Source: Calliopum simillimum (lineage: Eukaryota; Arthropoda; Insecta; Diptera; Lauxaniidae). Taken from it: DNA of 64,000 nucleotides. The stretch covers positions 47,032,101 to 47,096,100 of the forward strand of contig OX638371.1 of NCBI GenBank assembly GCA_951812925.1, given 5' to 3'. Positions 32,958 to 44,059 of the stretch are shown here, in pieces. The notes beneath the pieces are model-generated. The model did not search any database. It saw only the letters and a program-made list of their open reading frames with translations, and had not been told where the DNA came from. Made by a program: the position numbers and the translations under genes. Each line of letters opens with the position of its first letter. Position 1 is the stretch's first letter.

Positions 32958-33787
32958 GTCTTCCAGCAATTGTAAAATGGCTTTTCGCGTTGGGAAATAG
33001 TACAAATGGTTTGTTTCATTGACTCAACAGTGCGCAGTATAAAAAACTGCATTCAACATGAGAACAGAGTGCTTGATAAAGGAAAAACTACATTAAAAAA
33101 ATTTTCTACGCAACTAATTGCGTGGTAAGTCAAGGAAAACCCAAAACTATCTGCTTCAAAATAGGCTTATTAGGTTAACCGTAAGTAAGGCGAGCCTTGA
33201 GAGACCGAATTATCTATTAAGATCTTCGGGAGTATGACCTACTGGCCAAAACAATTCACAAGAACCTCTTTCTAAGCAAAAAAAATCATCAAAGCCGCTT
33301 AGCTGCTGCTAAAAAGCATGTTGAAAAAGGCTTCAGAATCGAAAATGCTTAATTTTGACTCGCCCGCAAATATAAAGTTCCCCAAAATGCTAAAAACCTT
33401 CTGAAGTTTTTTTTAAACATGCTCTTTAGCGGCAGCGAAGCAACTTTCCTGATTTTTTTATACTTAGAAAGAGGTTCTTGTGAATTGTTTAGGTGTGTAA
33501 GTCATACGCCCGAAGAACTAAATGGATAATTCGGTCTCTCAAGGCTTGCCTTACTTATGGTTAACCCAATTAGCCTATTTTGAAGCAGATAGTTTTGGGT
33601 TTTGCTTGATTTACCACGCAATTAGTTGCGTAGAAAAATTTTTTTTAATGTTGTTTTTCCTTTATGAAGCACTCTGTTCTCATGTAGAATGCAGTTTTTA
33701 AATACTGCGCACTGTTGAGTCAATTAAACAAACCATTTTTACTACTTTCCAACGCGAAAAGCCATTTTACAATTGCTGGAAGACTAA
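32958..33787. pseudogene. Two Tc1-like transposase N-terminal halves, head to head
   Basis: The left arm reads on the plus strand MRTECLIKEK (ATG near 33059) and then, with a frame change, SRKTQNYLLQNRLIRLTVSK and ASLERPNYLL, a Tc1 paired-type DNA-binding region. The right arm reads the same on the minus strand from an ATG near 33684. The two meet near 33375. Neither has a catalytic domain. Confidence 0.75.
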
Positions 33788-34086
33788 TGCTGGAATTAGC
33801 CAAGAAGTAGCGTTTTGTAACGTAACGTCACGGTTGCTTGTTAACGTAGCATCGATTAGTGAAAACAGTAGGCAACGTTCGAAATGTCACCTTACAACTT
33901 AAAAATTACTTGAAAAATTCCAGTTTTTGTAAACAAGCATCTACTACATCTAATTTGTTCAAAAAATTCCATTTATAACATCCAAATTTAATTTATTTTA
34001 TCTAACAAATGAACTGTCAACGTAGCGCGACGTTTGAAAATCTAATTTCATCAGGACTCAACGTTGCATACCGCTACGACACGATT

Positions 34087-35132
34087 ACGGGTAAGGGGTC
34101 AGAATATGCCCGAGGTAAGCATGCCTGTCGTAAAAGGCGACTTAAAGCGGGTGACCAGCCAGGGTATGGAAGGGTGTAGCGTTGGATAAGCATCTTGTCG
34201 AAATCCTGAAGCGTCGGCTCCCAGGTCAGCGTCTGTTCCAGATTGGGCGGCTGAAATTGAAAGTGAGAAGATTATACTAATGAAGCATGGATCGAAAAAC
34301 AATGGAAAACAACTCTCCAAGTGGTACCTACCAGAGTGTGGTTAATTCACCTGCCTCGGCAGCATGCACATCGGATTTGGAGGTGCAAGAAACATGCATA
34401 GTTAGGAATGATTCTCCTGTAACTGGAACCAATATGGTTCGTCAAAAATTTAAAATCCGTTCGATGAAAATTCGAACACGCATCGGCTCTTGGAATGTCC
34501 GAACTCTTAATGAACCAGGCAAAATACACCAAGCCGTAAGAGAACTCCACAAATTCAACCTTGAGATATTGGGATTAAGCGAGTGTAGATGGAACGGTAG
34601 ATGTACTTCCTGACGGCGAAAAATTTGTATACTCCGGTAGAGCGCAAAATGACATCCACAGGGATGGAGTTGGATTTTTGTTAAGTAAAACTGCAGTAAA
34701 GGCAGTTATGGAATGGAAACCTGTAAACGAAAGGCTCATTTGGTGCAGATTTTGAACTCCCGCAAGAAATATTACCATCTTCCAAGCATACGCGCCCACC
34801 GAGTTGGCAGAGAGAGAAACCAAAGAATTCATCTACAGCCAGCTCGCTGCAGCAATAAACAGTGCTCACAAGATCGACATCATAATGGTTATGGGCGGTC
34901 TGAATGTCAAAGTAGACTCACAAAACCTTAACCTTGAGCACGTGATTGGAAGACATGGTTTGGGTGCGAGTGGAATCCACAAGGCAGTAGGGCACGTGGT
35001 AGACCCAAAACCAACTGGAAAATCGGGAAAGTCGTGGCAAGAAATCAAAGTCATCGCAAGGGATCGCGACGAATGGAGATGTTTTATATTGACCCTATGC
35101 TCCTCCTAGGAGTTAAAGGAGAATACATACGG
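34087..35132 (+). mobile_element. Internally deleted RTE-clade LINE
   Basis: Starts with the RTE-type 5' leader (GTAAGGGGTCAGAATATGCC, GGTAAGCATGCCTGTCGTAA) and ends GGAGAATACATAC. A 7-bp duplication, CACGATT, flanks it (34080-34086, 35133-35139). The 1.05 kb joins the endonuclease to the last ~60 codons; the reverse transcriptase is deleted near 34968. The 3' end matches the minus-strand RTE at 62346. Confidence 0.85.
34287..35109 (+). pseudogene. RTE endonuclease fused to the C-terminal tail
   Basis: 34287-34613 reads in one frame through RIGSWNVRTLNEPGKIHQAV and ILGLSECRWNG, the APE endonuclease start. A frameshift near 34600 follows. Further frames give AERETKEFIYSQLAAAINSA and GRHGLGASG, then the deletion junction, then GKSWQEIKVIARDRDEWR and ILTLCSS with a stop near 35107. 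The tail is nearly identical to that of the copy at 62375, which retains the reverse transcriptase end. Confidence 0.82.
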
Positions 35133-35622
35133 CACGATTTCACTAATCGCTTCTGCCATTTTATAGATTTTGACAGCCGTCACGTTACGAAACGCTACTT
35201 CTTGGCTAATTCTACCTTAACAGCCGCTACTTTCTCGTTGTGCATCAGATCATTGTCAAAAAATACTCACGTGCTCAAGTCCATTGATGATCTCGAACAT
35301 AAAGTGGCTTAAGCATATTGCAAGAATAGGGAGGAAAACATAAGAACTGAAAATACCATCATTCCTTTACCATGGACGATCTTCAATACACTAAGAACTT
35401 TTTGGTTGGAATAAAGTGTGAGATACATTTTTGTAGCTCAGTTCTTTTTTTTAGTGCTGTGGGACGGGGAGGGTTATTTTCTATATTTTTTTTCTACGCG
35501 TCTTATGAAGGCTTCTTTGTGTACAAATATACGTTTGAGTTTTTTTGATACATCATTTTTTTTAAAAGTTAGTCATCTAAAATTTTATAAAGTTTCTGGT
35601 TGAAATAAGCTGTGAGCCACTG

Positions 35623-36128
35623 TACAAACAGTGACTTTCAAAACCGTTCATAAAAAAAAAAAACATTTTCAGTTATCTTATTTAATTTTTTTATTGGTCT
35701 TTATTACTAATATAGGGATATTTTCTAGTGTTTTATGTGCCCACTTTTGGCTTTTAGGCATACTGCTGATCAAATTATCCAACTTTTGAGGACTTTCGTT
35801 AGACCATTTCTCGTCAACCGCCGACGACCATAGATCTTCTTAACTTTTTTTAAGGACCAATTTTCGAATTATAATTTTTTTCTTAAGGATATTCCACAAA
35901 TTCTCTATTGCACTTTGAGCTAAAAATTAACCCAAATCAATTAATTTTGGGTGCGATTCTCAGCTAAGCCATAATTTGCTTATGTCAGTGATTCTCAACC
36001 TATGTGCCGCGGCACTTTAGTTTGCCGTGAGATTTTTAAAGTGTGCCGCCACTGCCAGAAAGCAAATTTGCAGACATGATATTTTTAGGTTTCTTGAAAT
36101 TAAAACCTTTTGGTCATAATAACATTTT
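35623..36128 (-). pseudogene. Tc1 transposase C-terminal relic and a hAT-like end
   Basis: Minus strand, about 35725-35910: broken pieces resembling IENLWNILKKK, RKLVLKKVKKIYGRR and SWIIWSAVCLKAKSGHIKH, the end of a Tc1 transposase. At 35985 CAGTGATTCTCAACC begins, a sequence typical of a hAT-type terminus, running into a GTGCCGCGGCAC palindrome. No matching other end was found. Confidence 0.5.
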
Positions 36129-36179
36129 ACACCAATTAATAAATTGTGATGTAATGATGTACAGACTACCAACTCCTTT

Positions 36180-36357
36180 TTTCCTAACAAACTTCCAGGT
36201 GGTAGTACCTAAAAGGTATAGTTGGGCTATTTTAAATACGTTCTTTAAAATATACACAGATGGGTCTAAATTGGATACAGGTACTGGATCAGGAAATTTT
36301 TCCGAGTATATAGAACTAACAAAATCGTACAGACAGCCAAACGCCTGTACTGTCTTC
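36180..36357 (+). pseudogene. LINE RNase H, first piece
   Basis: Encodes KIYTDGSKLDTGTGSGNFSE, then YIELTKSYRQPNACTVF, the first catalytic Asp region of a LINE RNase H. It is cut at TVF by the hAT-like element. The reading resumes after 39843 (Q-VEVY, cf. FQAEVYA) and again near 47000. Confidence 0.75.
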
Positions 36358-36740
36358 CAGGGTTTGATTTTGCTGAGCTATTTTTTAGCCTATTGATTTG
36401 CTGTGCTGCGACTATAAAATAAATACGCAGCACAGCACTACAGTCGAAGCACAAATTTAAAATCTAACTGTCTGCTGTGCTGTTTTTTCAAATTCATAAG
36501 CAGTAGCATAGCCGAAGCTCTTTTACGAAATCCGATCGCTTGCTGCTACAGTTGAAGTCGGTTATTTCAAAAAGGTTTGCTTCGCTGCCGCTATGCTTTT
36601 CGAAAGACAACGAAGCAATAGCAAAAGAAAACAAGAACCTGTTTTTTTTGGTAAAATTTGCTAAGCCATACACAAAAAAAAAATTAAATTTTAGCCTTTA
36701 ACCGCTTAGATAAACTTTAAAAATATCCAACATATTTTTT

Positions 36741-37290
36741 TAGGGTTGCCACCTGTTTTTTTTAAAATAAAATCAATATTTTCTTTCAATAAATTGATAA
36801 AATCATCATTTTCTCTCTATGAATTGACATCTTGGGTCCAAAAACAACGAAACAAAAATTTAGGGTTGCCAGAGTTTTTTTGCAAAATTGCATTTCTTTG
36901 TCAATTTTCTTTATTGAAAGTTATAGAATCGACCCAAAAACCCATAGTAAATTTTTTGGGGTTGCCACCTGTTTTTTTTAATAAAATCAAAATTTCCTTT
37001 CAATAAATTGCTAAAATCATAATTTTCGCTCTATAAATTGACATCTTGGGTCCAAAAACAACGAAACACAAAATTTAGGGTTCCATTTTAAGGTTGCCAG
37101 ACTTTTTTTTTTTGCAAAATTGCAGTTCTTTGTCAACTTTCTTTATTGAAAGTTATAGAATCGGGTTTATACCCATAGTAAATTTTTTGGGGTTGCCACC
37201 TGGCTTTTTTAATAAAATCAAAATTTTTATGCAATAAGTTGCTAAAATCATCACTTTCTCTCTATAAATTGACATCTTGTGTCTTGTGTT
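36741..37290 (+). repeat. ~215-bp tandem array, left arm of the hAT-like element
   Basis: GGGTTGCCACCTGTTTTTTT starts at 36743, 36958 and about 37190. Each unit also contains TTGACATCTTGGGTCC and a second GGGTTGCCAG. The array is inverted near 37290, where ACATCTTG meets CAAGATGT. Confidence 0.85.
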
Positions 37291-37705
37291 TTTGGACCCA
37301 AGATGTCAATTTATAGAGTGGTCATGATTTTATCAATTTGTTCAAAAAAATGTTGATTTTATTAACCCTTTAACTGTTTATGTCGAGTATACTCGTCAGA
37401 GCGAAATGAAAATTTTTCGCATTATGTCGAGTATACTCGTCGTGAAGACAAAAAAAATCGGATTCGTATTATTATTAAACGAATCAACTGTAATTTTTTT
37501 TTCCTGAAAAAGGGCAATTAATGATCTTTTAAAAAATGTACATTTTAGAATATTCGTTAGTCTGGCAACCTTATTTTTATACCCTACACCCAGGGTATAT
37601 TCACTTTGTCCTTCCGTTTGTAACGCAGAGAAGGAGGCGTGGCAGATATAGAAAAGTATATATATTCTTGATCAGCGTCACCTCCTGAGTCGATATAGCC
37701 ATGTC

Positions 37706-37762
37706 CGTCTGTCTGGCTGGCTGGCTGGCTGGGTGGCTGGCTGGCTGGCTGGCTGGCTGGCT
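37706..37762 (+). repeat. GGCT tetranucleotide microsatellite
   Basis: About 12 GGCT units with one GGGT variant. The matching region at 17344-17365 has only a few. Confidence 0.95.
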
Positions 37763-37983
37763 GTGTGTTGAAATACACTTTTTGGGAAAACTGAGCAAGA
37801 TAATTCAATGAAATTTGGTACACTGCCTCCGTCGTCAAAGTTAGCTCAGGGGATTGAAAATGAGCAAAATCGGTCAACGGACACGCCTACCGCCCATACA
37901 AAAATTATGTTCATAATGCAATTTTAGGAGTATTTTTCACGACAATGCAACCACAATACACATAAGTACTACGAATTGTAAGC

Positions 37984-38640
37984 GCAAGCTCTGATAAAAA
38001 ACTGAGTGAATTCGGACAAGAGGGCGTGGCACCTCCCATACAAGCAAAAGCTTCAAAACGCTATACTGAAAGCGTTTTTTGAGATATTCGAACCAACTTC
38101 GACTCAAACACTAAAAATTATAAATGAAAGCTCTCAGCAAAAATTGGTTGAAATCTTACAAGGGGGCGTGGCACCTCTCATATAAGCAAAAGTTTCAAAA
38201 TGCTATACTGAAAAAGTTTTTTGAGATAATCCAACTAAATTTCACTCCTGACACTAAAAACTATAAATGCAAGCTCTGAACAAAAACTGGGTGTACTCGG
38301 ACAAGAGGGCGTGGCACCTCTCATATAAGCAAAAGTTTCAAAATGCTATACTGAAAAAGTTTTTTGAGATAATCCAACTAAATTTCACTCTGACACTAAA
38401 AACTATAAATGCAAGCTCTGATAAAAACTGAGCGAATTCGGACAAGAGGGCGTGGCACCTCTCATACAAGCAAAAGTTTCAAAATGCTATACTGAAAAAG
38501 TTTTTTGAGATAATCCAACTAAATTTCACTCTGACACTAAAAACTATAAATGCAAGCTCTGAACAAAAACTGGGTGTACTCGGACAAGAGGGCGTGGCAC
38601 TTCCCATATAAGCAAAATTTTCAAAATACTGCAGTGTAGG
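37984..38640 (+). repeat. 142-bp tandem array
   Basis: GCAAGCTCTGA or a close variant at 37984, 38126, 38269, 38411 and 38552, spacing 141-143 bp. Each unit has AGGGCGTGGCACCTC and TTTTTTGAGATAATCC. About 4.6 copies, the last three nearly identical. Confidence 0.95.
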
Positions 38641-38979
38641 GTATTTATTTTTTGGCCAGGCCAAAATTTACACCCTTACTAGTTTTTAATTCACAATAGC
38701 TGAAATAACAAATTCTGGGGAAGTACCGTTACAAAACGATTTTATGTGATATTTTTTTTATCAATGAAATAAATTTTGTTTGTTAACAACGAATAAAAAT
38801 ATATATTTTTAAAAAACCAACACGCAACTTTTGATCATGATTGCCTACTTTTATAGGCAGAAACATTTTACTCTGTTTATGTCGAGTATACTCGTCTTCG
38901 ATGCAAAATAACTAAGCAGGCAGAAAAAGTTTTTCGAAACAAAATTAAACAGTTAAAGTAAAGGGTTAAAAAAGCCAGG

Positions 38980-39445
38980 TGGCAACCTCAAACAAATTAC
39001 TATGGGTTTTTGGGTCGATTCTATAACTTTTCAATTAAGAAAGTTGACAAAGAAATGTAATTTTGCAAAAAACGTCTGGCAACCTTAATATGGCAACACT
39101 AAATTTTTGTTTCGTTGGTTTTGAACCCAAGATGTCAATTTATAGAGAGAAAATGATGATTTTAGCAATTTGTTGAAAAAAATTTTGATTTTATTAAAAA
39201 AACCAGGTAGCAACCCCAAACAAATAAATTACTATGGGTTTTTGAGTCGATTCTATAACTTTTCAATTAAGAAAGTTGACAAAGAAATGTAATTTTGCAA
39301 AAAAACGTCTGGCAACCCTAAATTTTTGTTTCGTTGGTTTTGGACCCAAGATATCAATTTATAGAGAAAAAATTATGATTTTAGCAATTTATTGAAAAAA
39401 AAAAAAAAAAAAAAAAATTGATTTTATTGAAAAAACCAGGTGGCA
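38980..39445 (-). repeat. ~215-bp tandem array, right arm, inverted
   Basis: CAGGTGGCAACC or close variants at about 38976, 39203 and 39437 are the complements of the left-arm units. A 20+ A-tract lies at 39397. Confidence 0.85.
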
Positions 39446-39843
39446 ACCCTGAAAATTTGTTAGATTATTTAAAAGTTTATCTCTAAGCGGTTTAAGGCTA
39501 AAATTAAATTTTTTTTTTAAATGGTTTAAGCAAATTTTACAAAAAAAAAAAAAGAAGGCAATCCTGAAAGTTGCTTCTGCTGTGTACAGCGAAAAGCCGA
39601 CGTTAAACAAAAAGCAAAAGCACGCTTCGTGTTTGTGCTTGCTTGGTTAAAACTTTGCTATTTCCAATAACATAAGCAACAGCAGAGCACAAAAACAAAA
39701 ATGTGCTTGCTTGAATTGCTTTGACTACTGCACAGCAAGCAGTAAACCCAAAATGTAAAACGCAATAACTGACGCAGCACAGTTCAGCAAATTTAAGTTA
39801 CTATAGCTATTTTAAAGTCAGCAGATCAAACCCTGCTGTCTTA

Positions 39844-39880
39844 GGTAGAAGTTTATCTTCCCTTCTTATACGAGCTAAAA
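39844..39880 (+). pseudogene. LINE RNase H, second piece
   Basis: GGTAGAAGTTTATC directly after the hAT-like element would restore an F-Q-VEVY reading to TVF at 36357, matching the conserved FQAEV step of LINE RNase H. It lasts about ten codons before repeat sequence begins. Confidence 0.5.
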
Positions 39881-40880
39881 TTGAATGTTTGTTTGTTTGT
39901 TTGTTTTTTTGTACTTATTTCTGTGCCAATATTTTTTCTCGAAAACGGCTACAGCGATTTCAATAAAACTTGGGATAGTGTTATATATTAGCAAACAATG
40001 AATAATGAGCTAGGTTTGAACTTTGTAAATGCTGACCAGAGGGCGTGGCACTGCACTAAATTTAAAATTTGATTTAGTCATAACTCGTAAACTATACAAG
40101 GTATTTTGATGAAATTTGGTCAGCGGGTACGGCTTAATATTGCCTTGTTACAGACTAAAAGTGGGCGTGATCGAAGAAGTGCCACGCCCACTTTTCAGCC
40201 CTTGAACATTTTGATTCAATATTACTCGAAAACGACTCCAACAATTTTTATGAAAATTCAGGAGATATTACCTCTGAAAACAAGGATTCATATGTGATAC
40301 GCCGTTATATTGGGAAAACTCGTTGAAGGGCGTGGCACCGCCCACAAAAATATAAAACGGTATAAAAAGAAAACTAATAAAGCAAACATTCTGAAATTAA
40401 CTGTGAGGAGCCTAATTGCAATAGGGCATCTCTGATTTGAAAGTGGGCGAAATGTCGCCATTGCGCGTGGAACCTCCCATACAAGCAAAATACGTTAAAT
40501 GCTATTTCGTGCAAATGTTACAAGATATTTTAATGAAATTTGGTATGTAGGTACCACATATCAATGCCTTGTAATAACCGAAAAGTGGGCGGGATCGAAA
40601 TTTTAATGAAAATTTCAAAGATTTTACCCCTGAAAACAAGTATCAATATGTGATGTGCTGTTATATTAGGAAAACTCGTTGGAGGGCGTGGCACCGCACA
40701 CAAAAATATAATACGCTATGAAAAGAAAACTACTTAAGCAATCTTTCTGAATTTAACTATAGGGAATCTTCTTTTTATTAGGCACCTACGACCTGAAAGT
40801 GGGCAAAATATCACCTGTGCGCGTGGAACCTCCCATACAAATAAAACAAATTAAATGCTATTTCTCGCAAATGGTACAAC
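39881..40880 (+). repeat. ~418-bp tandem repeat with GTGGCACCGCCC phrases
   Basis: GAAATTTGGT and following sequence at 40119 and 40537 start two similar units (AAAGTGGGCG, ACTCGTTG-AGGGCGTGGCAC, CGCGTGGAACCTCCCATACA). A third start lies at 42002 beyond the foldback. No gene. Starts with a GTTT run at 39889. Confidence 0.75.
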
Positions 40881-41988
40881 ACACGTCCGCGCGAAATGCG
40901 TTTTCTATAGGATTTTGATGAGAGGTATCTCATTTTCTTCAGGAACTTACGCTGATGTCAAATTTGAAAGAATTTTTAAAATCCCAACGACAGTTTTTTT
41001 TTTTAAGTCGGGTAAAGTGATTTTTCAGTACAAAATTTTTGACCATTTTTTTTAAAGACCAAAATTTTGAAAACAGAGGCCTAAGAAAAAAATGTAAGCC
41101 GCAAACTTTATTCTACAGATTTTTCCCTATCATTTGATATTAAGAACATAAAAATGTAACTGCCGTAGAAAAAGTTATAACTTTTTGAAAATGAGGGTGT
41201 TTTTTTGGTAGTTTGCACACTAAAATCTATATATGCCAGGTAGGAAAAAATTGAAATCGAACTGTTGTGAACTAAAAAAAGGTGTCAAATTACTCCTGAG
41301 CACTTACTAAATAAGACAAAAAAGTTTTGAAAAAAAGTTCATCGACTACTGTTTGAAAAAGGTCGAAAAACGGTACATTTGTTATAAAGCACAACAAAAC
41401 AAAACAAAAATAGTAATTTTCGATGATTTTATTAGTGGTGAATTTGAATCTGGCCCCAGAACTGCTTTATCACGTATAGTTACCGTACCGTTTTTCGACC
41501 TTTTTCAAACAGTAGTCGATGAACTTTTTTTCAAAACTTTTTTGTCTTATTTAGTAAGTGCTCAGGAGTAATTTGACACCTTTTTTAGTTCACAACCGTT
41601 CGATTTCATTTTTTTCTACCTGGCACATATAGATTTTAGTGTGCAAACTACCAAAAAAACACTCTCATTTTCAAAAGGTTATAACTTTTTCTACGGCAGT
41701 TACATTTTTATATTCTTAATATCAAATGATAGGGAAAAATCTGTAGAATAAAGTTTGCGGCTTACATTTTTTTCTTATGCCTCTGTTTTCAAAATTTTGG
41801 TCTTTAAAAAAAAATGGTCAAAAATTTTGTACTGAAAAATCACTTTACCCGACTTAAAAAAAAAACTGTCGTTGGGATTTCAAAAATTCTTTCAAATTTG
41901 ACATCAGCGTAAGTTCTTGAAGAAAATGAGATACCTCCCATCAAAATCCTATAGAAAAAAGTTTTTTGCCTTAAATCGCGCGGATGTG
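40881..41988. mobile_element. Foldback element 6, CAAC duplication
   Basis: CAAC at 40877-40880 and 41989-41992 flanks ends ACACGTCCGCGCGA and TCGCGCGGATGTG. Arms (40881-41370 and 41495-41988) are close to identical; the short centre near 41430 is the only unique part. Other copies of the host repeat show the uninterrupted site (TGTTACAAGATATTTTAATG). Confidence 0.9.
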
Positions 41989-42608
41989 CAACATATTTTG
42001 ATGAAATTTGGTATGCGGATCTGGATTACGAGCATCTAAAGCATAACGAAAAGTGGGCTTTGTTCAATAATTGGCAGGCCCACTTTTTACCAAAATAAAA
42101 ATTTTAGTTAATAACTCATGCACAGAAAAAAATGGAATGAACTTTCCGAGGCATGATGGTAAGATATTTCAGCCCCCATACAAGAGGCGAAATATTTTGG
42201 GTGCGTGGCATATCCCATTTATTTATTTTAGGTTATTCTAATTCTCTTAAAAAATTTGGAGTTCTTGATATTTTTCTATACAACTCGATATTTTCCGAGT
42301 TTTTCCTTATTATTTTTCTCATCGGTTAATTTATCATTTTGAAAGCTTTGAAGGTGAAAAGGTACGAATTTCATTGAAAAAAATAGCTATGAATAAAAAC
42401 ATCGACTAAAATGATGAGATAAGATTGTTGACCGAGCAGGGATCGGTCTCCAGGTACTGCTGTTCTTAAAGTCGCAATTTCTTGAAAGCGTTGTCATTTA
42501 TTTACCTTGATAGCCAGGTGGCCATCAAAGCAATTTCATCAAATCACAATACTTCAAAACTTGTGTTAAGCCCTTTCCGTCTTTTTGTCGAATAATTTAG
42601 CCTGTGAC
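41989..42608. other. Repeat-derived sequence, no gene seen
   Basis: Continues the GAAATTTGGT unit, then unrecognised AT-rich sequence ending before a 30-A tract. Confidence 0.5.
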
Positions 42609-42611
42609 TTT

Positions 42612-42612
42612 G

Positions 42613-42642
<30 letters not shown>
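42612..42642 (+). repeat. Poly(A) tract of about 30 bp
   Basis: Nearly uninterrupted A run at the left border of the large foldback. The 132-codon ORF across it is not convincing. Confidence 0.9.
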
Positions 42643-42646
<4 letters not shown>

Positions 42647-44059
42647 TGGGCAATTCTCAGGAACCTTTAACCTATATATCGATACCTTAGAGCGCTATAG
42701 TCCTATCTCCATTTTTCCAATTGTTGGGAAATGCAAAAAGAAGATTTCAAACAGTGGCTATTTAGGATTGGCTGCTATTATGATCTCAAAAGCCACGAAA
42801 CTATTGGTAGTAATTCATTCTAAATCTTTGAAAGAGATTAATTTTCTACATTTTTTGTTTTTTTCTCATTGCTTTACAGTGAAGTTTGCCCTATGGAAGT
42901 CCCGGAAGAAGTTCAAATTTTTTGAATCAAATAACGTTTTTTTTCCTATAACTCAAGATACAAGAGACACACAAAAATTTTAGACCTCAATAAATGTAGG
43001 AAATCTGTTTACCTATAGTTTTGCTTTGAAATCTTAATTCCAAAAGTAAAGTTTTCCGATAGAAGCCGAAATTTGTTAAAAATAATTGTGTATCATGAAA
43101 AAGCGACCTTTTATTGTTTTGGTTTTAAAATATATCCAAACTTTCGATTAGAAACTGATCCAAAAATTAAGAGCTTCTAAACATGGTCTTTAGAATGGAA
43201 ATCGGATTGAAATTTCGCGAGATATGATAATTCTTATATACTTGGTAATTTTTGTAAAGTTCTGATTTTGGGTATTTTTGTTTCACAGTGTATTTTGCAT
43301 TCACAACTTGAGATTTTTTTTATGTTTATTACTTTACGTTAAAGGACGATAAACAGCGCAACTTTTAAGGCCGAAAATGTCAAAATCGGTTTGTAGTTTC
43401 CTTGCGAATTTCAGCCTGAGAGTTTGGATTTTTTTCAATTTTTGCCAAATACGGCTTTTTTTGAGTATGAGCGACTGTATACCCTAAATACCGTAAAAAA
43501 TGTGTACTATTATATCCCAAAAACTGTAGGAAATATATTTTGCTTCTGATAGTCATCTTTCCACAGCTAACAATTTGTGCCCTAGAGGCCGAATTTTGTG
43601 ATAAAAAAAATCGAATTTTTAGAAATTTCAATTTCGAAGCAACCTTTTGATGTTTTTGCTTGCAAATTTTCCCAAAATTTTTGTAAAGAATTTAAGATAG
43701 GTTAAAAGCTTTCAAACGTAGTCTTTAGAATAGAAATTGGTTGAAATTTACGCGAGATATGATAGTTTTTATATGCTCTGTGATACAAAATACAGTGCTG
43801 TGCAAAACATTTGCAACCCAAAACACTTGGAACTGAATCGCCAATTTTCGGCCAATAAAAGAGATACAAATAAAAAACTTAGTATGGGGTTTCATGTCAT
43901 TTATATTGTTGTTTATAAAACAAAAATAAAAAGTGCAAACATTACCTATGCACAGCTAAGACTTAACTTTAATATAAAAATGTATCGTTATTAGCTGTGC
44001 AAAACATTTGCAACTATTCTAAATTAAAAATTAATAACCAAAAAATTCATACTTAATGG

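Larger units (their letters stand above)
33788..35217. mobile_element. 377-bp MITE with TAA duplication, split by an RTE insertion
   Basis: GAATTAGCCAAGAAGTAGCG (33801) is mirrored near 35170-35215. TAA at 33785-33787 and 35218-35220 flanks it; the left arm of the host palindrome retains the unbroken site. TAA is the usual PIF/Harbinger target (family knowledge). Subtracting the RTE leaves about 377 bp. Confidence 0.85.
28344..35622. mobile_element. Palindromic Tc1-like inverted dimer holding nested insertions
   Basis: Outer ends CAGTGGCTCACAGCTTATTT and its complement lie between TA dinucleotides (28342-28343, 35623-35624). Arm sequence recurs inverted (30542-30832 versus 35240-35575), and the centre (32958-33787) is a palindrome. 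Removing the three direct insertions leaves about 1.6 kb with arms near 0.8 kb each, meeting near 33375. Each arm has an ATG-led Tc1-type DNA-binding segment, so the structure is two 5' halves head to head. Confidence 0.85.
37577..38640 (+). repeat. Dispersed repeat D, most complete copy
   Basis: Begins with the hairpin TACCCTACACCCAGGGTA, then CTTCCGTTTGTAACGCAGAG and GTCGATATAGCCATGTCC, a GGCT run (37706-37762), the GACGGAGG block (inverted) near 37825, and a 142-bp array. Fragments also lie at 10097-14218, 17321-17505 and 28258. Function unknown; no protein. Confidence 0.8.
37366..38965. mobile_element. piggyBac-like non-autonomous element, TTAA duplication
   Basis: Flanked by TTAA (37362-37365, 38966-38969) with ends CCCTTTAACTGTTTATG and AAACAGTTAAAGTAAAGGG. 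The empty site (ATTTTATTAAAAAA) is preserved in a sister unit near 39187. TGTCGAGTATACTCGTC occurs at 37381, 37424 and 38880, a subterminal palindromic motif. The interior is occupied by a copy of repeat D. Confidence 0.85.
36358..39835. mobile_element. hAT-like element with ~8-bp duplication, internal inverted tandem arrays
   Basis: Ends CAGGGTTTGATTTTGCTGAG and partner CAGGGTTTGATCTGCTGACT. Flanks CTGTCTTC (36350-36357) and CTGTCTTA (39836-39843) agree at 7 of 8 bases. Arms pair over several hundred bp (for example the AAATTTTAGCCTTTAACCGC region near 36690 with its complement near 39500). No transposase. A piggyBac-like element lies inside at 37366. Confidence 0.75.

Noticed and set aside
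37601..37877. Small ORFs such as TDMAISTQEVTLIKN...
   Set aside because: They recur wherever repeat D occurs (17287-17493 also), so they are repeat sequence.
42585..42983. 132-codon ORF with a poly-Lys start
   Set aside because: Spans a poly(A) tract and a foldback arm; the same sequence is inverted at 46 kb without a matching ORF.
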